Shown in pieces: positions 38,997-48,105 of a stretch of DNA of 64,000 nt. The position numbers and the translations under genes are program-made. Within the stretch, counting starts at the first letter, position 1; each line of letters opens with the position of its first letter. The notes below the pieces were generated by a model. It was not told the DNA's origin and searched no databases. It saw only the letters and a program-made list of their open reading frames with translations. Source of the stretch: Micromonospora sp. NBC_01740 (lineage in GTDB: Bacteria; Actinomycetota; Actinomycetes; Mycobacteriales; Micromonosporaceae); contig NZ_CP109150.1 in the NCBI RefSeq assembly GCF_035920365.1, positions 3,348,001 through 3,412,000 of the forward strand, in the 5' to 3' direction.

Positions 38997-39670
38997 ACGC
39001 CGACACGGCCGGCCCGGTGCGGGTCGTCCTCGCCGACGACGAGGCGATGATCCGGGCCGGTGTCCGGGCCATCCTGGCCACCGATCCGGGCATCGAGGTG
39101 GTGGCCGAGGCGGGTGACGGCCGGGCCGCGGTGGAACTCGTCCGGGCGCACCGGCCCCGGGTGGCGCTGCTGGACATCCGGATGCCGAGGCTGGACGGGC
39201 TCTCCGCCGCCGCCGAGATCCGCCGGCTCGTGCCGGAGACGGCGACGCTCATGCTGACCACGTTCGGCGAGGACGACCACGTCGCCCGGGCGCTCGGGCA
39301 CGGGGCGAGCGGATTCCTGCTCAAGGCCGGCGACCCACGCGAGTTGATCGCCGGGGTGCACGCCGTCGCCGACGGCGGCGCGTACCTGTCACCGCAGGTG
39401 GCCCGTCGGGTCATCGAGCTGGGCGGTGACCGGCTGGCCCGCCGGCCGGTGGCCCGGGACCGGCTCGCGGGGCTGACCGAGCGGGAGCGGGAGGTGCTCG
39501 CGCTGGTCGGGGCGGGCCTGTCCAACGCCGAGATCGCCCGCCGGCTGCACCTGGTCGAGGGCACCGTGAAGAGCTACCTGACGAGCGTCTTCACCCGGCT
39601 CGAGGTGCGCAACCGGGTGCAGGCGGCGATCCTCGCGTACGAGGCGGGGCTGGTCGAGCCGACCGGCTGA
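38993..39670 (+). CDS. NarL/LuxR-family response regulator
   Basis: 225 residues. The receiver domain has the acidic pair LADDEAMI, phosphoacceptor D61 in LLDIRMPRLDG, and the FLLKAGDPREL lysine. The C-terminal LuxR helix-turn-helix is LTEREREVLALVGAGLSNAEIARRL with VEGTVKSYLTSVF. Coupled by ATGA to the kinase. Likely targets are its own promoter and the facing ABC transporter, which share the motif CTGACTTTCGTCG. Confidence 0.93.
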   Translation: MNADTAGPVRVVLADDEAMIRAGVRAILATDPGIEVVAEAGDGRAAVELVRAHRPRVALLDIRMPRLDGLSAAAEIRRLVPETATLMLTTFGEDDHVARALGHGASGFLLKAGDPRELIAGVHAVADGGAYLSPQVARRVIELGGDRLARRPVARDRLAGLTEREREVLALVGAGLSNAEIARRLHLVEGTVKSYLTSVFTRLEVRNRVQAAILAYEAGLVEPTG

Positions 39671-39724
39671 CCCGCCCCGCCCCGGCGCCTCGCACGTCCC
39701 GGCGGTCTCGCGCGTTCGCCCGGC

Positions 39725-40477
39725 TTACGCGTCGCGGCGGCGCAGCGCGGCGCGGCCCAGCAGCAGCGCGGCGCCGGCCCAGCCGGCGAGCAGGAGCAAC
39801 CCGACCGGTGCCGGGTACGGGTCGGTGTCCCCGGCCAGGAAGTGCCCGCCGGCGACCCCCGGGAAGGCGTCGGCGATCCGGTTGAGCACGGCGATGTCCG
39901 GTTCCTGCAACGACAGCGGGACGATCATCAGCGTGGCGACGAGCACGGTCAGGGTGAGCACCGCGCTGCGCAGGGCCGCGCCGAGCCCGAGGGCCAGCAC
40001 GCCGACCAGCGCCAGGTAGGTCGCCACCGCCAGGACGTCGCCGACGGTGCCGCCCGCCGGCGCGGCGCCCCAGCGGCCGAGCACCGGCCGCGCCACCAGC
40101 GCGCCGACCGCGCCGAGCAGCAGCCCGAGCGCGAACGTCACCGCCGCGGTCACCACGGCCTTGGCCAGCAGTACCCGGCCGCGCGACGGCGTGCACTGCA
40201 GGGTGGTACGGATCGTGCCGCTGGTGAACTCGCTGGTGATCACGAGCAGGCCCAGCGCCAGCACGGCGTACTGGGTCAGCTCGACCGAGCCGATCACGAC
40301 GCTGCCGGCGGTGACGATCCCGGCGTCGTCGGCCGGGTCGTCGTTGGTGTTCGCGTTGGCGGCGTAGATGGCCAGCTGACCGGCGGTGGCGGCCATCAGC
40401 AGCACCCCGGCCAGCAAGGACCACCAGGTGGAACGCACGGACCACACCTTGGTCCACTCGGCGGAGATCGTGTTCAT
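39725..40477 (-). CDS. ABC-2 type exporter permease
   Basis: 250 residues with about six hydrophobic helices (WWSLLAGVLLMAATAG, LTQYAVLALGLLVI, VVTAAVTFALGLLLGAVGAL, and so on). The opening AEWTKVWSVRSTWW and the ITSEFTSGTIRTTLQC segment are typical of ABC-2 permeases next to kinases of the BceS/NarL type. It is the membrane half of the exporter with the ATPase gene upstream; the ATPase stop overlaps its start (ATGA). Substrate unknown; lipids, peptides or antibiotics are usual for the family. Confidence 0.85.
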   Translation of the reverse strand: MNTISAEWTKVWSVRSTWWSLLAGVLLMAATAGQLAIYAANANTNDDPADDAGIVTAGSVVIGSVELTQYAVLALGLLVITSEFTSGTIRTTLQCTPSRGRVLLAKAVVTAAVTFALGLLLGAVGALVARPVLGRWGAAPAGGTVGDVLAVATYLALVGVLALGLGAALRSAVLTLTVLVATLMIVPLSLQEPDIAVLNRIADAFPGVAGGHFLAGDTDPYPAPVGLLLLAGWAGAALLLGRAALRRRDA

Positions 40478-41406
40478 CGTGCCTCGCTCACGGTCGGGGT
40501 GCCGGCGTACTCGACGCTGTCGGCGGTCAGTTCCATGAAGGCCTGTTCCAGGGAGGCCCCGTGTGGGCTGAGCTCGTGCAGCCGCACTCCCAGCTCGTAC
40601 GCCAGGTCGCCGATCCGCTCGACGGTGGCGCCGGTGACGGTCAGCTCGTCGGGGCCGGCCGGCTCGACGGCGGCCCCGGCGGCGGTGAGGCGCCCGGCGA
40701 GGGCGGCGAGGCCGGCCGGCTGCGGGCTGCGTACGCGCACGGCCACCGCGCTGCCGGCGATGACCTCGTCGATCGGGGCGTCGGCGAGCAGGCGGCCCCG
40801 GCCGATCACCACCAGCCGGTCGGCGGTGAGCTGCATCTCGGTCATCAGGTGGCTGGAGACGAAGACCGTCCGGCCCTCGTCGGCCAGGGATCGCATCAGC
40901 TGCCGGACCCAGCGCACCCCGTCCGGGTCGAGGCCGTTGACCGGCTCGTCGAACATCAGCACCGGCGGGTCGCCGAGCAGCGCCCCGGCGATGCCGAGCC
41001 GCTGGCCCATGCCGAGGGAGAGGGTGCGGCCGGGCTTGGCGGCGGCACGGGCGTCCAGCCCCACGGTGGCGAGCACCTCGTCCACCCGGCGGTCCGGTAT
41101 CCCGTTGCTGCGGGCCATCGCGAGCAGGTGCGCCCGACCCGAGCGGGCGGGGTGGACGGCCCGGGCGTCGAGCAGCGCGCCGACCTCACGCAGCGGGCGC
41201 CGCAGCTCCCGGTACGCCCGCCCGCGCACGAGCGCCTGCCCGGCGGTGGGGCGGTCCAGCCCGAGGATCATCCGCATGGTGGTGGACTTGCCGGCGCCGT
41301 TCGGGCCGAGGAAGCCGGTGACCCGGCCGGGCCCGATGTCGACGGTCAGGGCGTCGACGGCGGTCGTGCCCCCGAACCGCTTCGTCAACCCACGTAATGT
41401 GATCAT
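40474..41406 (-). CDS. ABC exporter ATP-binding protein
   Basis: 310 residues. Walker A GPNGAGKST, signature LSLGMGQRLGIAGAL, Walker B PVLMFDEPVNGLDP and the switch VFVSSHLMTEM are all intact. The C-terminal about 90 residues form a regulatory extension common in DrrA/CcmA-type ATPases. Codon 4 is TTA (at 41395-41397), a very rare codon in this G+C context that can make translation depend on the bldA tRNA. A TAGCGT -10 hexamer lies just before the ATG, which suggests a leaderless transcript. Confidence 0.93.
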   Translation of the reverse strand: MITLRGLTKRFGGTTAVDALTVDIGPGRVTGFLGPNGAGKSTTMRMILGLDRPTAGQALVRGRAYRELRRPLREVGALLDARAVHPARSGRAHLLAMARSNGIPDRRVDEVLATVGLDARAAAKPGRTLSLGMGQRLGIAGALLGDPPVLMFDEPVNGLDPDGVRWVRQLMRSLADEGRTVFVSSHLMTEMQLTADRLVVIGRGRLLADAPIDEVIAGSAVAVRVRSPQPAGLAALAGRLTAAGAAVEPAGPDELTVTGATVERIGDLAYELGVRLHELSPHGASLEQAFMELTADSVEYAGTPTVSEAR

Positions 41407-41465
41407 GCGCCGACGCTAGGTCCGGAACCCCCGCCCCGACCGCGCCCGAACGGCACCACCGTCCC

Positions 41466-41478
41466 CTGACTTTCGTCG
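41466..41478 (-). promoter_or_regulatory. Operator-like motif upstream of the ABC exporter
   Basis: Exact second copy of CTGACTTTCGTCG (read on the + strand), 60-72 bp upstream of the ATPase start. Shared with the promoter of the neighbouring two-component system. Confidence 0.6.
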
Positions 41479-41485
41479 AGTCCCG

Positions 41486-41529
41486 CCGCCACCTCTCCCA
41501 CACGGGGCCGCCACCTCTCCCACACGGGC
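41486..41529. repeat. 22-bp tandem duplication
   Basis: CCGCCACCTCTCCCACACGGG occurs twice with a 22-bp period in the gene-less stretch 41407-41773. That stretch also contains the operator-like motif and a long palindrome and no gene. Confidence 0.8.
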
Positions 41530-41587
41530 CGCCGCCGCGACCTGCCCACCGCCCGCCGACACAGCCCTCCGGTGCCGCATCGCCGGT

Positions 41588-41648
41588 GGTGATCAGGACG
41601 CCATGGACCTTAAAACCGCCGGCAAAGGTCCATGGCGTCCTGATCACC
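41588..41648. repeat. Perfect 24-bp-arm palindrome downstream of the P450 gene
   Basis: Arms beginning GGTGATCAGGACGCCATGG pair perfectly over 24 bp around a loop of 13 nt. It lies about 125 bp after the P450 stop. Its size and position match the palindromes at 19.6 and 29.7 kb, although the sequence differs. Confidence 0.85.
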
Positions 41649-41773
41649 GGGCCGCGTGCCGCGCACCGGGCCGCGTGCCGCTCGGCGAGCCGGGTGTCCG
41701 TTGGCGGGCCACCGGGGCCACCCCGGAGAGCACGGCACCCCCGGGCCGGTGCGGTACGGCGTCCGTGGGCCGG

Positions 41774-42937
41774 TCAGCGGCGGCGGACGACGAACGCGTC
41801 GGGCATCCGGAAGGTCAGGTTGTCCGGGCACCACGGCTCGCGGAGCACGCTGACGCCGTCCAGCAGCGGGGCGGTCTCCGCGACCACCACGGCCGCCTCC
41901 ATCCGGGCCAACTGGTCGCCGACGCAGCGGTGCGCGCCGGCCCCGAAGGCCAGGTGCCGGCGGGAGCCGCGCTGCCCGGGTCGGAACTCGTCCGGCGCGT
42001 CGACGGTGGACGGGTCGCGGCCGGCGCGGGCCAGCCAGAGCACGATGCTGGTGCCCGCCGGCACCGCCGTCCCGCCCAGCGTGGTGTCCACCGCCGCCAC
42101 CCGCCGCCAGGTGACGATCGGCGGCTCCAGCCGCAGCCCCTCCTCGACGACGTCGGCGACCGCGACGGTGCCGTCGCGCAGGCCGGCCAGCACGGCCGGC
42201 TCGCCGGTCAGCCGGTGCAGCAGCAGGGTGAGGAACTGCGAGGTGGTCTCCTGGCCGGCCACCAGCAGGAAGAACAGCGCGCCCACCACCACGTCGGGCG
42301 GGTGCCCGGCGGCCCGCAGCGACCCGGCCAGCCCGCCCCCGGTCGCGGCGAACTCGCGCAGCACCCGGTGGAAGCGGCCCACCTCGGCGGCGAGGGCCTG
42401 CTGCCGTTCGGCGTCCAGGGGCGCCCAGAACAGTTCCAGCGCGGCGCGGGCGAACTCCTTCACCGCGCCGACCGGCGCGTCCGGCAGCTCGACCAGCCGG
42501 GCCAGCACCAGCAGCGGCAGGTCGGCGGCGAGCCGGGCGTACAGGTCCACCGACCCGCCGGCGTCCAGGGTGGCGGCGATCCCGCCGACGCGCTCCCGGA
42601 CCAGGTCGGTGAGCCAGGGCCGCTGCGCGGCGACCCGCGTCGGGTGCAGGGCGTCGGCGACGATCGCCCGGATCGCCGGGTGGCTGGCGCCACCGTTGTT
42701 CGCCAGGGTCGGCGGCAGCCGGAACCGGTGCCCGGCCAGCACCCGCAGCGCGACCACCGGGATCGGGGTCACCGCGTCCAGCGCGTTGTCCGGCCGGTAC
42801 GTCGCCGGATCGGTGAGCACCTCACGGACCAGGGCGTGCCGGGTCACGACCAGGTGCGCGACCCCCACGTGGTCGCGTACCCGGGCCACGTCCGGCCAGT
42901 GCGCGTCGGCGGTCTGCGCCCAGCTCCGGAACAGCAC
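41774..42937 (-). CDS. Cytochrome P450
   Basis: 387 residues, slightly short for the family. The I-helix oxygen-activation motif is AGQETT (227-232), the K-helix ExxR is E266-R269, and the heme-thiolate Cys338 is in FGAGAHRCVGDQLARME. It is soluble and needs ferredoxin and reductase partners, none of which are encoded nearby. The start is GTG. It is transcribed 9 nt after a small methyltransferase gene. Catabolic and biosynthetic roles are both possible, and no natural-product cluster is visible around it. Confidence 0.92.
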   Translation of the reverse strand: MLFRSWAQTADAHWPDVARVRDHVGVAHLVVTRHALVREVLTDPATYRPDNALDAVTPIPVVALRVLAGHRFRLPPTLANNGGASHPAIRAIVADALHPTRVAAQRPWLTDLVRERVGGIAATLDAGGSVDLYARLAADLPLLVLARLVELPDAPVGAVKEFARAALELFWAPLDAERQQALAAEVGRFHRVLREFAATGGGLAGSLRAAGHPPDVVVGALFFLLVAGQETTSQFLTLLLHRLTGEPAVLAGLRDGTVAVADVVEEGLRLEPPIVTWRRVAAVDTTLGGTAVPAGTSIVLWLARAGRDPSTVDAPDEFRPGQRGSRRHLAFGAGAHRCVGDQLARMEAAVVVAETAPLLDGVSVLREPWCPDNLTFRMPDAFVVRRR

Positions 42938-42946
42938 GCCGACACG

Positions 42947-43615
42947 CTAGCGGCCCGCCCCCGGCAGCCCCGCCCGCAACTGCCACACCGTGGTGCGCTT
43001 CACCCGTACGCTCTCCAGCGTCTCGGGCACCGGCACGTCGTAGACGGCCAGTTCGTCGAAGCGGTCGTGGGGCAGGAAGGCCCGGCCGGGGTCGCCGACC
43101 AGCACCCGGGCCCCGGCGCGGGCGGCCCGGAGCAGGAAGCGCAGCACCCGGTTGGCCATCGCCTGGCTGTAGAACACGTCCCCGGCGAGCACCACCTCGG
43201 CCCCACCGGCGTCGCCGTCGAGGACGTCGCCGAGTTCGGCGTCGACGCGTACCCCGTTGGCCTCGGCGTTGACCGCGACGGCCGCGACGGCCAGCTCGTC
43301 GATCTCCACAGCGCGCACGGCGGCGGCGCCGGCCCGCGCGGCGGCGATGGCGACCAGGCCGGAGCCCGCGGCGAGGTCCAGCACCCGGCGGCCGGCGACC
43401 AGCTCCGGGTGGTCGGTGACGTACCGGGCCAGCGCCTGCCCGCCGGCCCAGGCGAAGGCCCAGAACGGCGGCGGCTGCGCGCTGCGGAACTCGCCCTCCG
43501 TCAGCTCCCACAGGCCGATGGCGTCGTCCGCCTGGTGCAGCCGCACCTCGGGAACGAAGGCGACCGGGGAGAGACTGGCGTGCAGGCGGACGAAGGCGGC
43601 GGAAAGGTCGGACAC
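42947..43615 (-). CDS. Class I SAM methyltransferase (PrmA/METTL20-like protein methyltransferase)
   Basis: 222 residues. The SAM-binding motif I is VLDLAAGSGLVAIAAARAGA and the acidic loop is VRAVEIDELAV. VLAGDVFYSQAMA has the DxFY signature of the electron-transfer-flavoprotein lysine methyltransferase group. PPFWAFAWAGGQALARYV is also typical of that clade. Substrate is probably a protein lysine, by family analogy only. The GTG at 43615 follows a weak ribosome site. It precedes the P450 by 9 nt, so they are likely cotranscribed. Confidence 0.82.
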   Translation of the reverse strand: MSDLSAAFVRLHASLSPVAFVPEVRLHQADDAIGLWELTEGEFRSAQPPPFWAFAWAGGQALARYVTDHPELVAGRRVLDLAAGSGLVAIAAARAGAAAVRAVEIDELAVAAVAVNAEANGVRVDAELGDVLDGDAGGAEVVLAGDVFYSQAMANRVLRFLLRAARAGARVLVGDPGRAFLPHDRFDELAVYDVPVPETLESVRVKRTTVWQLRAGLPGAGR

Positions 43616-43802
43616 GCCGGCGATTGTCCCCCGCCACCCGGACCCGCCGACCGGCGCCACCCCGGATCGCCCCCGACCGGCGGCTAATCGAGGGCCGCCC
43701 CGACCGGCCGCCGCAAGCCGGTCGCCGCCGCCGGTCGCCCCTCGGCCGGTTGCCGCCGCGCGGTCGTCGGGGCCGGGCGTGTCGCGGGGAGGGGGTGACC
43801 GG

Positions 43803-43820
43803 TTCACCACCGTCGGTGAA
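43803..43820. promoter_or_regulatory. Inverted repeat in the 310-bp divergent promoter region
   Basis: TTCACC-ACCGTC-GGTGAA is a perfect 6+6 inverted repeat about 105 bp upstream of the secreted-protein gene. The rest of 43616-43925 is G+C-rich with no gene. It could be an operator; no regulator is proposed. Confidence 0.4.
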
Positions 43821-43925
43821 ATCGGCCCCCGCGGTTGGCGATCGGTGCGAACACGCCCGTCTACCGGCTGGCCGGCGGCGCTGGCAGCGTTGCGGGTTGG
43901 CGGCGACCGACGGGAGGTGGGAACG

Positions 43926-44822
43926 GTGGCGACCAGGTGGCGGTACGCGCTACGGGCCGGGGTGGTGCTCGGCTGCCTGACCGGGGCGGGTCTGCCCGCG
44001 CCCGCGCAGGCGGCCTTCGCCACCGAACTGAGCGGCCTGCCGGACGAGTTCACCGCCGGGGGCCGGGTGGAGACCGTCTCCGCCGTGGTCTCCCGCGACG
44101 ACGGCGGCTGCGTAAAGGTCCGCTGGTCGATGGTGCTGCGGGTGCGCGGGATGCGGCTCGACCAGGTCAGGGTGGACCGGGTCGAGGAGACCGGCTCGTT
44201 CCCGCTGGACATCCGCGCCGACGGGGAGGTGGCCCGGCTGACCGACCGCCGGCTCGACCCGGGCACGCTCTGCCCCGGGCGTACGGTCACCGCCCGCTAC
44301 CGGTTGGCCTTCGCCGGTGACGTCACCCGGGGGCGGATCACTCTCGCGGCGGAGGCGTACGACGCGAACCTGCGGCTGCTGTCCCGACAGACGGCGACGC
44401 GGTCGGTGGTCGGGGCGACCACCCGGACGGCCGCGCCCGAGGAGCCGGAGCCTCGCCCCGCCCCGACGGACACGACCGGACCGGCCGGGGAGTCCGGGGG
44501 AGCGGCGGAGCCGGGGGCTGCGCCCGCCACCGACGAGCCGGCGGCTGACGAGCCGGTGACCGACGACTTGGCGACCGACGGGCCGGTGACCGACGGGGCG
44601 CTGCCGGCGGCCGGCACGGGGCGGCCGGTGGCGGGGGCCAGCGGTTTCGGGGCCGTGCAGGCCGCGTTCCTGCTCGGTGGGCTGCTGCTCTCGCTCGGCC
44701 TCGGCCTGCTGCTGCGGCTGCGTCACCTGACCCGGGCGGCCGGCGCGGACGACGACGTCGGGCCGGACCGGCGCTGGGAACGGCCCGTCGCGCCCGGACG
44801 GTGGCGGGCCGCCCGCCGCTGA
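43926..44822 (+). CDS. Secreted, C-terminally membrane-anchored protein of unknown function
   Basis: 298 residues. The signal peptide ends AQA-AF at about 30. A domain of about 130 residues follows with two cysteines (DDGGCVKVRW and GTLCPGRTV) that could be disulfide-linked. Next is a Pro/Thr/Glu/Asp-rich linker with TDEPAADEPVTDD-like repeats, then a single membrane helix (FLLGGLLLSLGLGLLLRL, about 248-268) and a basic cytoplasmic tail. ALPAAGTG before the helix resembles but does not match a sortase signal. The GTG has GGGAGG upstream. I do not recognise the family. Confidence 0.75.
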   Translation: MATRWRYALRAGVVLGCLTGAGLPAPAQAAFATELSGLPDEFTAGGRVETVSAVVSRDDGGCVKVRWSMVLRVRGMRLDQVRVDRVEETGSFPLDIRADGEVARLTDRRLDPGTLCPGRTVTARYRLAFAGDVTRGRITLAAEAYDANLRLLSRQTATRSVVGATTRTAAPEEPEPRPAPTDTTGPAGESGGAAEPGAAPATDEPAADEPVTDDLATDGPVTDGALPAAGTGRPVAGASGFGAVQAAFLLGGLLLSLGLGLLLRLRHLTRAAGADDDVGPDRRWERPVAPGRWRAARR

Positions 44823-44920
44823 CCGAGGGCCACAGGTACGACTGTCCGGCGGTGGTCCGGCGGAGTCACGGGTACGCGTGCCCGGCGGCGGTCCGCCCGG
44901 GTCGACGGCCGGAGGTGGTC

Positions 44921-44956
44921 CGTCGGGGCCGGCCGGCACGCCGACCGGCCCCGACG
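44921..44956. terminator. Stem-loop between convergent genes
   Basis: CGTCGGGGCCGG pairs with CCGGCCCCGACG, and the inner CGG/CCG pairs extend the stem past one mismatch. It sits a few bases after the metalloprotease stop and about 100 bp after the secreted-protein stop, so it can end both transcripts. Confidence 0.7.
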
Positions 44957-44961
44957 GGCGG

Positions 44962-47892
44962 TCACTTCGAGAACGCCTGGAACTCGGCGATGCGCACCTG
45001 CGTACGGGCCGGGCTGGCCGTCGCGCAGTCGGTGGTGGTCGCCGGGTCGTCGTCCTGCTCACCGGCGTAGGCCGGGCCGCCGGTGCACTGGCTGGCGAGC
45101 ACCTCCAACCGCAGGTGCGTGGCCAGCGTGGTCGGCACCGCGAACTCGCGCAGGTTGATGTCCGGCACGTACGCCCGGTACGCCCCGCCCGGGAACGCGT
45201 CGGGCGCGCTGGTGTGGATCCGCCGCCAGTTCGCCGGATCCGCGCAGTCGGTCGTCTTCGCGTTGCACGCCGACACCGCGAACGAGCGCAGCGCGCTGAG
45301 CGCGTTCTGGCCGCCCGCGTCGGCGTCGCCGGCGATCGCCGGGCGCAGCATGGCGCTGACGTTCACCCGCTTCACGACCTGCGGCGCGTCCCCGGGCAGC
45401 GCCACGGTCACCTGCCGCCCGGCGACCCCGTCCAGGGAGGCCCAGTTGGTGGCCTCGGTGTCGTCGGCGATGCGGTCCAGGTTGACCCCGTCGCCGGTGA
45501 CCGTCGCGCCGGACGCCGTGGACGCCAGGTTCCGGCTCATCCGCAGGTCGACGTACCCCTCCTTGCCGGCCTTGGCGACCACGGTCAGCCGCTGGTGGCC
45601 GAAGCCGGGCGCGACGGCGAGCAGCTGGTACGTGCCGGGCACCAGCTCGACGGTGTCCGGCAGGGCGGTGGCCGGGTCGGTGTCGGCCACGGGCACCGCC
45701 CGCGCCTCGTACGCCCCGACGTACACCCGGATCGGCGCGTCGGCGCTGTCGCCCTTCGGCCGCAGGGTGAGCACGGCGTTGTCGGCGCCCGGAGCGGCGA
45801 AGCTCGGCGTCGGGTCCGTGTCGGCAGCGCCGTTGGTGGCGGCGTCGCGGCCCATCCCGGAGCGGGCGAACTCCGCCCAGAGCAGGTCCTGGTTGGCGCC
45901 GCCGAAGCGCAACAGGTCGGCGGTGAGCATGTTGTCCCGCATGTCGAGCATGCTCACCTGGCTGGCGGCCTGGAGCAGGAACGAGTCGAAGACCAGCTGC
46001 GACCAGCGCCGGTTGCCCGGGCACTGCTCCACCGCCACCTCGCCGCGCGCGCAGTCGAGCTGCCGCTGCGGGGTGCCGACGCCGTAGCGCTTCATCATCG
46101 CGGCGCGCACCCGGAAGTTGGTGGCGCTCCAGATCTCGCCGTCGGCGTGCACGGCGGGACCGCCGGTGTTGTAGCCGACGTCGGAGTAGTTCAGCGGGCT
46201 GCGGCTGAAGTCGTGGTTGCGGATGCCGCTGACCAGGTTGCCGGTGACGTAGCCGCCGGTGACGTAGGGCGTCTCGCCGGGGGCGCGCAGCCCGTGCTGG
46301 AACAGGTACTCGGCGGCGAGCAGGTCGCTCCACGACTCGCCCATCGAGCCGCCCTGGTGCCCGCTGATGCCGCTGTCCGGGCCGGCGATCATGCGGTTGG
46401 TGATGGCGTGGGTGTACTCGTGCCCGATCACCGTCATGTCGTAGTCGCCGTCCACGCAGGGCGGGTACGGCCCGCCGGCCTGCGGCTGCCACAGGTACAT
46501 GTTGGTGGTCGGCGGCAGGCCGTCACGCGGCGTGCCCTGGTTGGCGTTGTTCCGGTTGCCGCTGAGCGCACCCTGCTGGGCGCGGCCCTGCTCGGCGTCG
46601 CCGCCCAGGCCCTGCGGGGTCAGGTTCACCGCCTGGAGGTTCCAGGTGGCCTCGGTGAAGCCGAGGTGCCAGGCCCAGTCGTGCATCCGGTTGTGCATGG
46701 CGAACAGGTTGGCGATCGCGGCGTCGCCGTCGTTGCGCTGCGCCGAGGTGAACACCTCCGGGTTGCAGCGGGCCTGGTGCCACTGGTCGGTGAACGGGTA
46801 CTCGTAGCGGCGCTCCGGGCTGGGCGTGGCCGGTACGGCCGGCGTGCCGCCGCCCCAGGACAGCACGGTGTTGGCGGAGTTGCCGCGGGCGGTGCCGGTC
46901 GGCGTGCCGGTGGCCGCGTCGACGTCCCACGGCTGGCCGGTCGCCGGATCGCGGAAGGCCGCCTGGCAGCCCGGCGCGGGGTCGCCGCACCAGCGCACCC
47001 GGGGATCCTGCCCGGGGCCGAGGTCGCGCGGCGGGGTGGCCGGGAAGACCGCCCAGCTCGGGTTGTCCGAGTCGAAGTCGACGAGGTCCTCGCGGACCAG
47101 CACCTGCCCGGTGATCCCGTCGACGTAGGTGGTGAACGCCGCCGGGTGGTCGGTGTCGGCGCCGATCAGGGTCACCTCGTAGGCGGCGCGGGGCCCGTCG
47201 AGCGGGGTGGGCACGGCGACGGCGCGGACGCTGTGGCTGCGTACCGCCTCGGCGGTCAGGCCGGCGTCGGCGCGCGCCGCCGCGTACGCCTGCTCGTCGG
47301 TGAGGGTGGCCGGCGCCGGCGCGTCGGTGTCCCGGGACAGCGAGGAGCTGACCGCGAGGACCTTGCCGCCGGCGACCGCGACGGTGACCAGGCCGTCGTG
47401 CCCGGCCGGCAGGTCGCCGAAGCGCTGCCGGAGGGTGACGACCGCGCCGGCGCCGACCGGGCGGACCAGCACCCGGTCCATCGCGTCGACCGCCGCGGCG
47501 TCCAGCCCGAAGAGGTCCTGGTGCCCGGTGAGGTACGCGCGGGCGGCCGCCTCCGGCTCGGCGGGCAGGCCGGTGGCGAGGGGCGCGCTGCCGGGGCCGA
47601 GCGCGTGCGGGGTGCCGAGCCGGTTCCAGCGGGCGTCCGGGTCGGCCCTGCGCGCCAGGCCCCGCTGCCGCGCGTCGGGGGCGGCGGTACCGGGGCGGTT
47701 GTCGACGTCGGCGTGCTGGTGCTGCCCCTCGGCGAACGGGCCGGAGCGCCGCTCGGCGGAGGCGCCGCCGGCGGGGGCGGCTGCGGTGGGTCCGGTGGGC
47801 AGCAGCGCGGCCGCCACCGCGGTCGCCGCCAGGACGGGGATGAGTCGGCGTCGACGCCGACTCATCCAGGGTGTCCACTCCGGTTGTGCCAC
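44962..47892 (-). CDS. Secreted M36 (fungalysin) metalloprotease
   Basis: 976 residues. The signal sequence follows MSRRRRRLIPVLAATAVAAALLP. An FTP/PepSY-type propeptide occupies about 90-290. The catalytic domain carries the zinc motif HEYTH in VIGHEYTHAITNRMI (about residue 490), with the third ligand in GESWSDLLAAEY. A C-terminal region of about 250 residues looks like a beta-sandwich/discoidin-type domain with four cysteines. The GTG at 47892 follows AGGAGG; ATG 47865 is nine codons further in. The propeptide would be removed outside the cell. Its likely role is extracellular protein degradation. Confidence 0.9.
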   Translation of the reverse strand: MAQPEWTPWMSRRRRRLIPVLAATAVAAALLPTGPTAAAPAGGASAERRSGPFAEGQHQHADVDNRPGTAAPDARQRGLARRADPDARWNRLGTPHALGPGSAPLATGLPAEPEAAARAYLTGHQDLFGLDAAAVDAMDRVLVRPVGAGAVVTLRQRFGDLPAGHDGLVTVAVAGGKVLAVSSSLSRDTDAPAPATLTDEQAYAAARADAGLTAEAVRSHSVRAVAVPTPLDGPRAAYEVTLIGADTDHPAAFTTYVDGITGQVLVREDLVDFDSDNPSWAVFPATPPRDLGPGQDPRVRWCGDPAPGCQAAFRDPATGQPWDVDAATGTPTGTARGNSANTVLSWGGGTPAVPATPSPERRYEYPFTDQWHQARCNPEVFTSAQRNDGDAAIANLFAMHNRMHDWAWHLGFTEATWNLQAVNLTPQGLGGDAEQGRAQQGALSGNRNNANQGTPRDGLPPTTNMYLWQPQAGGPYPPCVDGDYDMTVIGHEYTHAITNRMIAGPDSGISGHQGGSMGESWSDLLAAEYLFQHGLRAPGETPYVTGGYVTGNLVSGIRNHDFSRSPLNYSDVGYNTGGPAVHADGEIWSATNFRVRAAMMKRYGVGTPQRQLDCARGEVAVEQCPGNRRWSQLVFDSFLLQAASQVSMLDMRDNMLTADLLRFGGANQDLLWAEFARSGMGRDAATNGAADTDPTPSFAAPGADNAVLTLRPKGDSADAPIRVYVGAYEARAVPVADTDPATALPDTVELVPGTYQLLAVAPGFGHQRLTVVAKAGKEGYVDLRMSRNLASTASGATVTGDGVNLDRIADDTEATNWASLDGVAGRQVTVALPGDAPQVVKRVNVSAMLRPAIAGDADAGGQNALSALRSFAVSACNAKTTDCADPANWRRIHTSAPDAFPGGAYRAYVPDINLREFAVPTTLATHLRLEVLASQCTGGPAYAGEQDDDPATTTDCATASPARTQVRIAEFQAFSK

Positions 47893-48105
47893 GGGACCTC
47901 CTCGTGGGAGCGGGGTGGCCGGCCCTCCGCCGGCCCGCGCAGCGCGGTTACGCATGCGCATCTGTGGATATCAGCCTGCCTGGGTGGGGACAAGGGCCGC
48001 GCCTACTCAAGGCGGCCCGGCGCGTCGCGGGAGCCCTCGCGGATGCCGGAGCGGCGCGCCCCTCCCCGCGCTGGGTTCGACAAAAACAGTCCCTTGTACA
48101 CAGAC

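Noticed and set aside
44617..44700. Sortase-anchored surface protein
   Set aside because: ALPAAGTG lacks the conserved threonine position of LPxTG/LAxTG, and a folded-length basic tail follows the helix.
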